From assembly GCA_964525785.1 (NCBI GenBank), contig CAZGIX010000154.1, forward strand, positions 1 through 11,238: a DNA stretch of 11,238 nt, read 5' to 3'. The DNA is from JAQBDA01 sp964525785 (GTDB lineage: Bacteria; Chloroflexota; Anaerolineae; Anaerolineales; UBA4823). Below are positions 1 to 7,123 of the stretch, piece by piece (within the stretch, counting starts at the first letter, position 1; the number at the start of each line of letters is the position of its first letter). The notes below the pieces were generated by a model that was not told the origin of the DNA, did no database searches, and was given only the letters and a program-made list of their open reading frames with translations. Position numbers and translations under genes: made by a program.

Positions 1-492
1 CGCCAGGTCCTCGCCTCGCAGGGTGAAGCTTGGACTCCGCTTGTTCTGGTCCCACTCCACGGCGCGCATCTGCAGGCGCGTATGAGCTTTCACCCACTCC
101 AGGTCGGTATCCAGGGCTTGATAGATGGATGCCAGCGCGTTTTCGTATGAATCGCCTTCCCGGCAGTAGATCCAGTTGTATTCCCCGATTTCTTTAACCA
201 GTGTCTCCCGGGGAGCAGGGCGGAATACGATGGGAATGATGCGCTTGCGGTTGGCTACCGCCTGCTCAATCTCCTCCCGGCAGACCGCGGATGAAGACGA
301 ATCGGGGCTGATGACAAATATGAATGCCTCTGCCTCCCGGATGGCAGTATAGATCTCTGCCCGCCACTCTGCAGAGGGTGGGATATCCTCCCAATCCACC
401 CACACATCGCGCCCGGCGGAAGTCAGCGATGCCACCAGTCGGCTGACAAACTCCTTGTCCTTGCGCGAGTAGGAGATGAAGACATCCGGCAT
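1..492 (-). CDS. TIR-domain protein, N-terminal part (truncated by window edge)
   Basis: The first 164 residues of a protein whose frame stays open to base 1. It opens with the TIR box 1 pattern VFISYSRKD (residues 4-12). The DVWVDWEDI stretch (29-37) is typical of bacterial TIR domains. The segment CREEIEQA (71-78) holds the glutamate (probably E74) that acts in TIR NAD+-cleaving enzymes, and IIPIVF (85-90) closes the fold. After about residue 130 a linker follows (LEWVKAHTRL, then AVEWDQN and FTLRGEDL). From memory, this linker joins TIR domains to WD40 or NACHT/STAND-like regions in many Chloroflexota and cyanobacterial proteins, so the missing part is probably a large sensor module; this is inference. 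Bacterial TIR proteins are often NADases in antiphage defence or signalling, but no partner gene is visible. The ATG at 492-490 lies only 8 bp from a good -10 box, so the mRNA may be leaderless. Confidence 0.88.
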   Translation of the reverse strand, partial: MPDVFISYSRKDKEFVSRLVASLTSAGRDVWVDWEDIPPSAEWRAEIYTAIREAEAFIFVISPDSSSSAVCREEIEQAVANRKRIIPIVFRPAPRETLVKEIGEYNWIYCREGDSYENALASIYQALDTDLEWVKAHTRLQMRAVEWDQNKRSPSFTLRGEDLA

Positions 493-500
493 TGCGGGTT

Positions 501-529
501 ATTGTAAGAGATTTTCTATAATAAGACAA
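501..529 (-). promoter_or_regulatory. sigma70-like promoter for the TIR gene
   Basis: On the minus strand, TTGTCT (529-524) and TACAAT (506-501) are separated by exactly 17 bp and match the consensus hexamers at 4/6 and 5/6 positions. The -10 box ends 8 bp before the ATG at 492, so transcription should start at or within a base or two of the start codon. No Shine-Dalgarno sequence is present or possible. Confidence 0.55.
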
Positions 530-576
530 GATAGCTCCTTTTTCAAAAGGGGGTAATCGCGTGGGCAAGGGTCGGT

Positions 577-582
577 TATAAT
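577..582 (+). promoter_or_regulatory. -10 box upstream of the PBP gene
   Basis: A perfect TATAAT lies 39 bp before the preferred ATG of the PBP gene. No good -35 hexamer sits 16-18 bp upstream. The predicted start point is near 589, giving a leader of about 32 nt. An in-frame TTG at 589-591 lies exactly 6 bp after this hexamer, the same spacing seen at the leaderless-looking genes elsewhere in the window, so an 11-residue longer start is an alternative. Confidence 0.45.
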
Positions 583-621
583 CTCCCCTTGATCCTTTGC
601 ACACCATTCAGCTATGCCATC

Positions 622-2871
622 ATGAAAAGACTGTCCATCCTATTTCTCGCCGCGATACTTCTTTCTGCCTGCAAAACCGCAGCCACGCCCACCGTCGGGC
701 AAACGCTGACCGTGGAGCCTGCCACACCCTCACCCAGCGCCACGCTGCCCCCCACGATCACACCCACACCCAGGCCGGACGCACGCGCCCGTGCGGAAGC
801 CTTCCTATCCGCCTGGCAGGCCGATGATTACACCGCTATGCACGCCTTGCTCTCCGCCGAGAGCCAGGCGGCCCTCACCCTGGAAGATCTCACCAATCAC
901 ATGCGCGGTGTGGCGATTGAAGCCGCCCTCGAATCCATCGAGTATGAAATTCTATCGGTCGAGGAGTCGGCGCCGCAAGCCACTGTCCGCTATCGATTGA
1001 CCTATCACAGCAACCTTGTGCCCGATTTTCAGGACGAAACCGGCATGACCCTGCTGCTGGAGGGTGACGAGTGGCGGGTGAAATGGGAAGATACGATCGT
1101 CATGTCGCTTCTGAGCGGGGCAAACTACCTGAGCATGAACCGCGACGATTACACACCGCCCCGCGGCGTCATCTTCGACCGGAATGGTGAGATAATGGCG
1201 GGCGATTCCCAGGTCTACGCCGTGGGCCTGGACATGATCACCTACGACCCAGAGTTTGCTGATGCGGTCATCTCCACTTTAGCACGACTGAGCGGCGTAC
1301 CGGCAGTGAATATTGAGGCGCGCATCGAATCGGCGCTCGCCAACGCGGTGCAGTACCTTTCGTTCGGTGAATACCCTACCCAGCGGGCTGCCGCATATGA
1401 GAGTGCCTTGAACGATCTGTCCGGGATCACCTGGAACGTCTATGGCTCGCGATTCTACTTTGGCTCGCCCTATTTAGGTTCAGCGCCGCACGTCATCGGC
1501 TACGTGGGGCAAATGGATGCCGACCAGGTAGATGAATACCGCCGCCTGGGCTTCCGCAAAGATGAGCTGATCGGACAGAGCGGGTTGGAGGAGTGGGCCG
1601 AAGCGGACTTGCTGGGGGTGCGCGGTGGAGCGCTGTACGTGCGGGATGCAAACCACCAGGTCACCCACACACTGGCTGAATCTCCAGTAGTGCCGTCTCA
1701 GAATATCACCACCACCCTAGATCTGGATTTCCAGGTCGCCGTGCAGAACGCCCTCAGCGGGCTGCCGGCTGCCGCGGTGGTGCTGGAGCGCGATACGGGC
1801 CGCGTACTGGCGATGGCTTCATCGCCGACATTCAACCCCAATGGTTTCAACCCGGCCAGCATCAACTCATTCACTGAGCTTTCCGACTTGAACGACCCAC
1901 TCAGGCCGCTCTACAACCGCGCTACCCAGGGGCAGTACCCGCTGGGATCGGTGTTCAAGATCATCAGCATGGCGGCCGCGCTGGAAAGCGGGCTTTTCAC
2001 CCCGCAATCGAGTTATGACTGCGGCTATCTCTTCACCGATGTCCCCGGCGTACGCAAGCAGGATTGGACCTACGAACACTTCCTGGAGGACGAAGAGACC
2101 CAGCCAAGCGGGCCGCTGACCTTGCCGGAGGGGCTCATCCGCTCGTGCAACCCGTGGTTTTACCATATCGGGCAGGTGCTGTACGAGGCTGGGCGGGGGA
2201 ACGCCATCTCCGATATGGCGCGTGCCTTCGGATTGGGCAGCCTGACCGGCATCCAGGGGGTTAACGAGCTACCCGGAAACGTGCCCGATCCGGTCTCCAT
2301 CGAGGACGCCCTGGATTTGGCCACCGGGCAATCGCAGCTCCAGGTCACGCCACTGCAGGTTGCCAGCCTTGTAGCTGCAGTAGGCAATGGCGGCACGCTG
2401 TACACCCCGCAGGTGATCGAGCGCATCGCCCCACCGGGTGGCGAGCCGTCGATGGTCTTCGAGCCGCACGTCCGAGGCACACTGCCGGTCTCGCCTGAGA
2501 ACCTGAAGGTTATTCAAGACGCCATGCTGGGTGTGACGACCAGCCGGGATCCGCGTGGCACGGCTGAGGATGTATTCCGCGGCCTGAGATACCCCGTGCA
2601 CGGCAAAACCGGCACCGCACAAACGGGTGTGGAGCCGCATGCCTGGTTTGCCGCCTACACAGATTTGGGCGATGCCAGCCTGCCAGATATCGCTGTGGCG
2701 GTCATCGTGGAAAACGGCGGGGAAGGCTCTGAATGGGCCGCACCCATCACCCGGCGCATCATCGAGCTGTACCTCCAGGGTCGTCCGGGCAGTCTGTACC
2801 CCTGGGAGGAGAGCTACGGCGTGTGGGCCACGCCTGAACCACCCGAGGAAGAAGTCACCCCGGAGCCGTAA
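622..2871 (+). CDS. Class B penicillin-binding protein (transpeptidase), lipoprotein with MecA-like N-terminal domain
   Basis: A 749-residue DD-transpeptidase that cross-links peptidoglycan outside the membrane. It begins with a short signal peptide and lipobox (LLSAC, Cys17), so it should be a lipid-anchored lipoprotein. A Pro/Thr-rich linker follows (about 18-52), then an NTF2-like domain as in MecA (about 53-160). The PBP dimerisation region starts around RGVIFDRNG (181-189), and the transpeptidase domain covers about 385-715. Active-site motifs are complete: SxxK is S443-V-F-K446, SxN is S508-C-N510, and KTG is K662-T-G664. There is no glycosyltransferase domain, hence class B. The tail is rich in Pro and Glu. 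The ATG at 622 is preferred because it gives a compact signal peptide with KR directly before the hydrophobic core; no clear ribosome binding site precedes it, and an in-frame TTG at 589 is possible. It appears monocistronic, and the next gene is convergent. The lipoprotein anchor and MecA_N-like module recall Gram-positive PBPs. Beta-lactam resistance cannot be inferred. Confidence 0.93.
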   Translation: MKRLSILFLAAILLSACKTAATPTVGQTLTVEPATPSPSATLPPTITPTPRPDARARAEAFLSAWQADDYTAMHALLSAESQAALTLEDLTNHMRGVAIEAALESIEYEILSVEESAPQATVRYRLTYHSNLVPDFQDETGMTLLLEGDEWRVKWEDTIVMSLLSGANYLSMNRDDYTPPRGVIFDRNGEIMAGDSQVYAVGLDMITYDPEFADAVISTLARLSGVPAVNIEARIESALANAVQYLSFGEYPTQRAAAYESALNDLSGITWNVYGSRFYFGSPYLGSAPHVIGYVGQMDADQVDEYRRLGFRKDELIGQSGLEEWAEADLLGVRGGALYVRDANHQVTHTLAESPVVPSQNITTTLDLDFQVAVQNALSGLPAAAVVLERDTGRVLAMASSPTFNPNGFNPASINSFTELSDLNDPLRPLYNRATQGQYPLGSVFKIISMAAALESGLFTPQSSYDCGYLFTDVPGVRKQDWTYEHFLEDEETQPSGPLTLPEGLIRSCNPWFYHIGQVLYEAGRGNAISDMARAFGLGSLTGIQGVNELPGNVPDPVSIEDALDLATGQSQLQVTPLQVASLVAAVGNGGTLYTPQVIERIAPPGGEPSMVFEPHVRGTLPVSPENLKVIQDAMLGVTTSRDPRGTAEDVFRGLRYPVHGKTGTAQTGVEPHAWFAAYTDLGDASLPDIAVAVIVENGGEGSEWAAPITRRIIELYLQGRPGSLYPWEESYGVWATPEPPEEEVTPEP

Positions 2872-2892
2872 TAGCAGCTCTTTCCAACCCGG

Positions 2893-3043
2893 TTATTCCC
2901 CTAGGACCAGCGGCAGATAAACCCGCAGGTCAGTCGGCATCACCGTCACGGTGCCGGTCAATACCGGTGTGCTGCCTATCCTGGCGTTGAGGATGATGTT
3001 GTACGGAACATAGTTCGTCAGCCCCGTCAAGGTATAAGACCAG
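2893..3043 (-). CDS. C-terminal end of a probable surface/secreted protein, cut by the assembly gap
   Basis: Only 49 codons plus a TAA stop (2895-2893) remain; the 5' part lies in or beyond the N run. The visible peptide alternates hydrophobic and polar residues (YTLTGLTNY, then STPVLTGTVTV) like the last beta-strands of an Ig-like or lectin-like domain. It ends in MPTDLRVYLPLVLGE. From memory, C-termini ending in YLPLVL plus one or two residues are frequent in secreted or cell-surface Anaerolineae proteins; I treat that as recollection, not proof. The frame can be read through the Ns into antisense sequence of the dioxygenase, but that continuation is an artefact. The gene is convergent with the PBP gene, with 21 bp between the stops. 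No function can be given. Confidence 0.6.
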
Positions 3044-3143
3044 NNNNNNNNNNNNNNNNNNNNNNNNNNNNNNNNNNNNNNNNNNNNNNNNNNNNNNNNN
3101 NNNNNNNNNNNNNNNNNNNNNNNNNNNNNNNNNNNNNNNNNNN
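3044..3143. other. Assembly gap of exactly 100 N
   Basis: A round 100-base N run is the usual scaffolder placeholder for a gap of unknown length. It truncates the minus-strand gene on its left and the dioxygenase on its right, so adjacency across it should not be used for operon or context arguments. Confidence 0.97.
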
Positions 3144-3924
3144 CCAAGTTGTCTATTTCTCCCATGGTGGCGGCCCCTTGCCAATTCTCGGAGACCCAGG
3201 CCATCAAGGGATGGTGGATTTTATGCTGCAGCTTCCATCTAAACTTAGAAAACCAGATGCCATCCTCGTCATCAGTGCCCACTGGGAAGAAAATACAGCA
3301 ACACTGTTAGGCGCTCGCATGCCACCTATGTTCTACGATTATTATGGATTCCCCAAGGAATCTTACGAGATCACCTACCCGGCACCCGGAAGTCCCGACC
3401 TTGCGAACAGGATCCTTGAACTGCTGCACAAGAGCAATATACCGGCTCATATCGATGTTGAGCGGGGTTTTGACCATGGATTATTCATCCCATTAAAATT
3501 AATGTACCCTCAAGCTGATATTCCCTCACTTCAGCTTTCGCTATTGCGTGGTCTTAACCCGGCTGCGCATATGGCCCTTGGAAAAGCATTACATGAATTG
3601 ATGCAGGAGAATATCCTGGTTATCGGGTCTGGATTTTCATTCCATAACATCAGGGCATTTTCCTGGCAAGGAATTAGTGCCCCTGATCCCGCTAATGATG
3701 CCTTTCAAGAATGGCTGATCGAGGTATGTACAGGTCCAACACCCCAATCCGAACGTGAGCAACGACTGATCGAGTGGGAAAGGGCACCTTCTGCACGCTA
3801 CTGCCACCCTCGCGAGGAGCATTTGTTGCCGCTCCATGTGTGTCTCGGCTTAGCGGACAAGCCAGCTCAACTAATATTTGATGACCCAATCATGGGCAAA
3901 AGGGCTGTCGCATTCTTGTGGTGA
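3144..3924 (+). CDS. DODA/LigB-type extradiol ring-cleavage dioxygenase, N-terminus missing in gap
   Basis: The reading frame is open from base 3145 and gives 259 residues to TGA; the family is usually about 255-280 residues, so only a few are lost. A TTG at 3178 is not the start, because the conserved SHGG lies before it. All hallmarks of the class III extradiol DODA family (YgiD-like) are visible, numbering from 3145: the first metal His in FSHGGG (H7), the second in ISAHWEE (H46), YDYYGFP (65-71), YPAPGSPDLA, the catalytic-type His in GFDHG (H111), GSGFSFHN, and the third metal His in EEHLLPL (H226). Such enzymes open catechol-type rings such as DOPA using Zn or Fe(II); the natural substrate is unknown and some members are quinone- or stress-related. 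GC is about 37-47% in sampled lines, clearly below neighbouring genes, which suggests transfer or a wrong contig join. The membrane-protein gene begins 29 bp downstream on the same strand. Confidence 0.9.
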
Positions 3925-3953
3925 TGAGTCAATTCTATTCATAAAGAAGGCGT

Positions 3954-4385
3954 ATGAAACCCATCTGGATCATTTTGCATGGGCTGGTATTGGCTGTGAT
4001 CAATATTGGAGCCATCCTGTTCGGATTCATGGTGTACGTGCTGGTACGCCCGGCAAACCAGATTGCTGTACAGGCACCTATCGCAATCGTAGCCAGTATC
4101 GTCGCTACCCTGGTGTGGGCGTGGATCTCCCGGCGCTTCGCTGCGCCGTCGAAGGCATCCTTACCGTGGGTGTTCCTCATCGCCCTGATCTGGCTCCCGG
4201 CGATCTTCATCCCCCTGCACTACCTCACCCAGGGCTACCTGGCAGATTTCGACAACGTACTATGGGGCTGGGCCTTCCAGGCGCCGGTCAACGCCATCGC
4301 ATTACTGCTGGTGCAGCTAATCTGGATGCAGGGTCACCTGCCGAAGCCACGCAGGCGCGGCGGATTTTGGAGCACCTTGAACTGA
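3954..4385 (+). CDS. Small four-helix integral membrane protein, function unknown
   Basis: A 143-residue protein that I do not recognise. Four hydrophobic segments are visible at about residues 5-31, 40-58, 70-88 and 103-125. Positively charged stretches follow helix 2 (SRRF) and helix 4 (PKPRRRGG), which puts both ends in the cytoplasm under the positive-inside rule. There is no lipobox, metal motif or catalytic signature. The ATG at 3954 follows an AAGAAGG sequence (3944-3950), a Shine-Dalgarno-like site with a short 3-nt spacer. It lies 29 bp after the dioxygenase stop and could share its transcript, but its GC of about 57% differs sharply from that gene. The downstream neighbour is convergent. 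A 192-codon ORF in another frame (3878-4456) covers it, but lacks protein-like composition. Confidence 0.7.
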   Translation: MKPIWIILHGLVLAVINIGAILFGFMVYVLVRPANQIAVQAPIAIVASIVATLVWAWISRRFAAPSKASLPWVFLIALIWLPAIFIPLHYLTQGYLADFDNVLWGWAFQAPVNAIALLLVQLIWMQGHLPKPRRRGGFWSTLN

Positions 4386-4507
4386 CCCGAAGCGGATGGC
4401 TGAGCGAGCAGAGCCTGGCAGAGTTTATCCAGGTCCCCACTCATTCACACCCATAATGCAAACCTTATTTCGTTCCTCGGGTGCTTCGCCTCCTCCGCGG
4501 TGCAATA

Positions 4508-6502
4508 TTACCCCCCGCTGCGGCTGCCGAGCCTCCCGCTCCTGAACTGCTTGAAGAGCGTTTCCGGATCCATTAAACCCAGGCGCAGGCGATACATCTC
4601 CAGCTTGGGGTTCTCGGGGTCAGGGCGCTCCCACATATCGAACCAGGTGCGAGCGGCGTCTTTATTCTTCTCCGCCAGGCTCAACTCGATTAGCGCCATG
4701 CACAAGGCATCGTACTCGCTAAAGTGCAGCTTCTTACGCTTCATCAAATCGTCCAACAGGGATCGGGCCGTCTCGTAATCGCCTTCATTGACAGCCAGGC
4801 GCGCCATCCCCACAATCCCGAAGAAGTAATCCGGAAAACGGGCGTGGATTTCGCGCAGCATGGCCTGTGATCTATCGGACTGGCCCTGCATCTCCAGAGC
4901 CATCGCCAAGTTGTTCAGCAGTGAGGCGGAATCTGGCTCCAGGGCAACGGCCTGCTCTAGAAGCTCTTGTGCTCGCACACCTTCTCCGTCTTGCAGCGCG
5001 TAAAACGCCTCTTCGGACAGGTGTTGCACTTTAGGGTTGCTATACGGCGGGTTCGGTTCATCACTGATCTCGAAACCGATCAAAAGCAGATCGCGCCATT
5101 CCCCTTTCATCCACATACGAACAGTCCGAGATGGGAACAAGCCGGCCTCAGCAGCAATTTGAGAGGCTGCCAGTCGCTGGGCATCGCTGCCGTGCTGGCC
5201 GAGGGTGAACTCTTTGATAGCCGCCAGCAGCTCCGGCGTTTTCGCCATGCCGGCCAGGTGGATCACGAAGTCGCAGGCAGTCGTATCGCCGCGCTGCAGC
5301 AGATGCGGCGCCAGGAAGACCAGCTCGGGGTGCTGGTCGAGGAACTGGCGAGCGGCGCTTTGTATGGCAGCACCATCTTGGCGGCGGGCAGCGGCTGAAA
5401 CTGCCTTCGAAAGAGCACGGATTGTACTCTCCGCTACCCAATTTGGCAGTGGGTAGGTCCAGGGACCGTTGCGCTGGCTGGGCGGCCGGGCCAGGTCATC
5501 AAGCTGGTCTTGCACCAGGCTGAATCCCGGCTTCAGCTTGAGCGCCTGTTTCCACAGCCGGCGGGCTTCCTTTTCCCTACCCAGGCGCCAGCAGGCGACA
5601 GCACACAGGTGCAAAAAAAAGGCATTCGGCTCTGGCGGCTTGATGGCGCCTGCTGTATTTGCCTGCTGGTATAGCTGCAGGATGCCCTCATCGTCGCCCA
5701 GGAAGCTGAGCGCCTCTGCAATTTTGCTCCAGTAGTCAGCAGCACCGGCAGATGAGGCCTTCAACCGTTGCACAACAGCCACTGCCCCTTCGGGCTGAGC
5801 AGAGAGGAAGAGCAGGCGCGCCAGGTTGGAGAGGGCATGGATGTTATCCGGCTGTGTTTGTAACGCCCTATGGCACAGGTCTATAGCGCGCTCCGTCTCG
5901 CCCTGCATAGCACAGATCTGGCTCAAATTGTTGAGGACGGGGACAAAATCAGGATACTCGCGTAACAGCTTTTCAGCGACCTGCTTGCCCCGCCGGTATT
6001 CGCCGTGCTCCAGATACAGGCGCACGGTTTCGTGTTGGGTGGCCAGCTCGATGGCTGCCTCCGGCGGCAGGTCCAGTTCGTTCATCTCGGCGTGGAGGGC
6101 AGTTTGGAGCTTCTCGAGAGTCTGGCGGGCCTCGCCGGCGCGTTCGTCTGTGGGCCAGCGGCGCAGAAAGCCCTCTATCGCCCGGATGGCCAGGGCCGGG
6201 CGGAAATTTGACATATACGCGCCTCCCAAGGCAAGAGTTGCATCGGCGTTGCTTGAATCTGCCTGCAGCAAGCGGTAACAGGCCCACTCGTAACCGAAGA
6301 GATCGCGCTGATAATAATAGGCGTTCGTCAGCAGCTCCAATACGGGCGGCAGACCCGGATAACGGCTGTCCAGTTCCTCCAGGATCTGGATAGCCTCGGC
6401 AGGCTGCTTCTCTTCCAGGAGCTGGTCAGCCTCGAACAGGTCCTCCACCACCCGGCGTGGCAGAGAGGGTGTTTTTGGCGAAGGTGTTTTCTTCTTGGGC
6501 AT
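4508..6502 (-). CDS. Large tetratricopeptide-repeat (TPR) protein
   Basis: A 664-residue cytoplasmic protein without signal peptide or membrane segment. It starts with a basic tail (MPKKKTPSPK) followed by helical TPR-like repeats: about 20-135, where A/L/G periodicity and AIQILEEL and ALAIRAIEGF units are clear; 160-330, with classic units such as ERAIDLCHRALQTQPDN; and a C-terminal set around 510-640, including AQELLEQAVALEPDSASLLNNLAMAL. The centre (about 340-500) is helical but less regular, with a WxYPLPNW-type motif near 348-355 and an RMWMKGEWRDLLLIGFEI segment. TPR arrays bind partner proteins; no enzymatic domain is seen and the partner is unknown. The ATG at 6502 is chosen over an in-frame TTG at 6559 because GAGGT lies just before it and the basic start is natural. 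A strong promoter 230 bp upstream points at it, so the mRNA may have a long leader. Similar proteins are common in Chloroflexota, from memory. Confidence 0.85.
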   Translation of the reverse strand: MPKKKTPSPKTPSLPRRVVEDLFEADQLLEEKQPAEAIQILEELDSRYPGLPPVLELLTNAYYYQRDLFGYEWACYRLLQADSSNADATLALGGAYMSNFRPALAIRAIEGFLRRWPTDERAGEARQTLEKLQTALHAEMNELDLPPEAAIELATQHETVRLYLEHGEYRRGKQVAEKLLREYPDFVPVLNNLSQICAMQGETERAIDLCHRALQTQPDNIHALSNLARLLFLSAQPEGAVAVVQRLKASSAGAADYWSKIAEALSFLGDDEGILQLYQQANTAGAIKPPEPNAFFLHLCAVACWRLGREKEARRLWKQALKLKPGFSLVQDQLDDLARPPSQRNGPWTYPLPNWVAESTIRALSKAVSAAARRQDGAAIQSAARQFLDQHPELVFLAPHLLQRGDTTACDFVIHLAGMAKTPELLAAIKEFTLGQHGSDAQRLAASQIAAEAGLFPSRTVRMWMKGEWRDLLLIGFEISDEPNPPYSNPKVQHLSEEAFYALQDGEGVRAQELLEQAVALEPDSASLLNNLAMALEMQGQSDRSQAMLREIHARFPDYFFGIVGMARLAVNEGDYETARSLLDDLMKRKKLHFSEYDALCMALIELSLAEKNKDAARTWFDMWERPDPENPKLEMYRLRLGLMDPETLFKQFRSGRLGSRSGG

Positions 6503-6544
6503 GTTACCTCGGCTGAGAATGGAAAGGAGCGTTAGATGGGGTGT

Positions 6545-6559
6545 TTGATCTTTGATCAA
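6545..6559. promoter_or_regulatory. Inverted repeat TTGATC-N3-GATCAA upstream of the TPR gene
   Basis: A perfect 6-bp inverted repeat with a TTT spacer, 43-57 bp before the TPR start. It resembles an Fnr box but has five bases between TTGAT and ATCAA instead of four, so it is not a standard site for that family. It lies inside the predicted leader, downstream of the promoter at 6733-6761. It could be an operator or a short RNA hairpin. Confidence 0.3.
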
Positions 6560-6612
6560 GCCAGAGCTTCTCCGCTGGGACGGAGGTATCCTGTTGTTCG
6601 AGGCTGTCAGGG

Positions 6613-6648
6613 CTTCTTTGCGTTTTTACCCGCAAATTTACGCAGAAG
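6613..6648. repeat. Nested inverted repeat in the TPR leader
   Basis: An inner repeat TTTGCG/CGCAAA has an 8-bp spacer (6617-6622 or one base later, pairing with 6631-6636). An outer one pairs CTTCT (6613-6617) with AGAAG (6644-6648), continued by GCG/CGC across a 2-base bulge. The two pairings are mutually exclusive, so the transcript could switch between two hairpins. Neither is followed by a T-run, so this is not an intrinsic terminator. Confidence 0.3.
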
Positions 6649-6732
6649 TCAAAACGCCACGCGCAGAAACATCGCGCCTGCCAGCAGCCTGGACGGGATC
6701 TGCGCCGGAGAAATCTCAACTTGGATTTTCTG

Positions 6733-6761
6733 ATCATATTCTTGTCTGCCCTGATTGTCAA
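6733..6761 (-). promoter_or_regulatory. Near-consensus sigma70 promoter firing toward the TPR gene
   Basis: On the minus strand a perfect TTGACA (6761-6756) and TATGAT (6738-6733, 5/6) are separated by exactly 17 bp. The predicted start is near 6726, which leaves a leader of about 225 nt before the TPR ATG at 6502. This is the best promoter match in the window, and the only gene it can serve is the TPR gene or an unrecognised small RNA in between. Confidence 0.6.
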
Positions 6762-7094
6762 CACCCGATTCACGGTTATTGTTCGGCGGATTTGACGGCA
6801 CTTCCGCCGGTTGGTAGCAACATACTGCCTGGCAGGGGCTCCAGGCCATTCCATCCGATTTGCTTTCCGCCGTTGAACAGCTGAACCAGCTAGACCTGGC
6901 ATCCAAGGCTGCCGGCCTTACCGGATTGTAGCCCCTGGTGACCTGCTGACGATTACATTTGGGATGACGATGGAAGTGCCAATAGACGACCCCTGAGATT
7001 GTTATCGATATTTCTGGGTGACCGTGGACGGGATATCTGGATCGGAAGTAAAAAGACTGGACGCATGACCAGGGCGGCTTCATACTTTCTGGTG

Positions 7095-7123
7095 TTAAGC
7101 TACAAGGGAATATCTGCTATGCT
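7095..7123 (+). promoter_or_regulatory. Weak extended -10 promoter candidate for the CPBP protease gene
   Basis: TTAAGC (7095-7100), a 17-bp spacer and TATGCT (7118-7123), preceded by TGC as in extended -10 promoters. The leader would be about 210 nt. An overlapping TATATT (7123-7128) is an alternative -10. The matches are weak and the call is tentative. Confidence 0.25.

Noticed and set aside
2893..3282. 129-codon minus-strand ORF running through the N block
   Set aside because: Its upstream half is antisense to conserved dioxygenase sequence and the middle is all N. Only the 49 C-terminal codons left of the gap look real.
3878..4456. 192-codon plus-strand ORF overlapping the small membrane protein
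   Set aside because: It overlaps the end of the dioxygenase and the whole membrane protein in another frame. Its product is rich in G/R/H/P with no domain, while the 3954 frame gives four clean helices and a ribosome site.
4386..4507. Terminator between the membrane protein and TPR genes
   Set aside because: The convergent spacer has GC-rich stretches (for example CCGCGG near 4496) but no stem followed by a T-run on either strand.
6545..6559. Fnr box upstream of the TPR gene
   Set aside because: TTGAT and ATCAA are separated by five bases rather than the four of Fnr/DNR sites, and the element is downstream of the predicted promoter. It is kept only as an unspecified inverted repeat.
6504..6902. 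132-codon minus-strand ORF ending one base before the TPR start
   Set aside because: The strong promoter lies inside it, its product is very Arg/Ser/Cys-rich and it has no ribosome site. It is mentioned only as a possible leader frame, not called as a gene.
6649..7083. 144-codon minus-strand ORF in the long intergenic region
   Set aside because: Composition is not protein-like (many C, W, P, R), there is no start signal, and its frame conflicts with the other candidates there.
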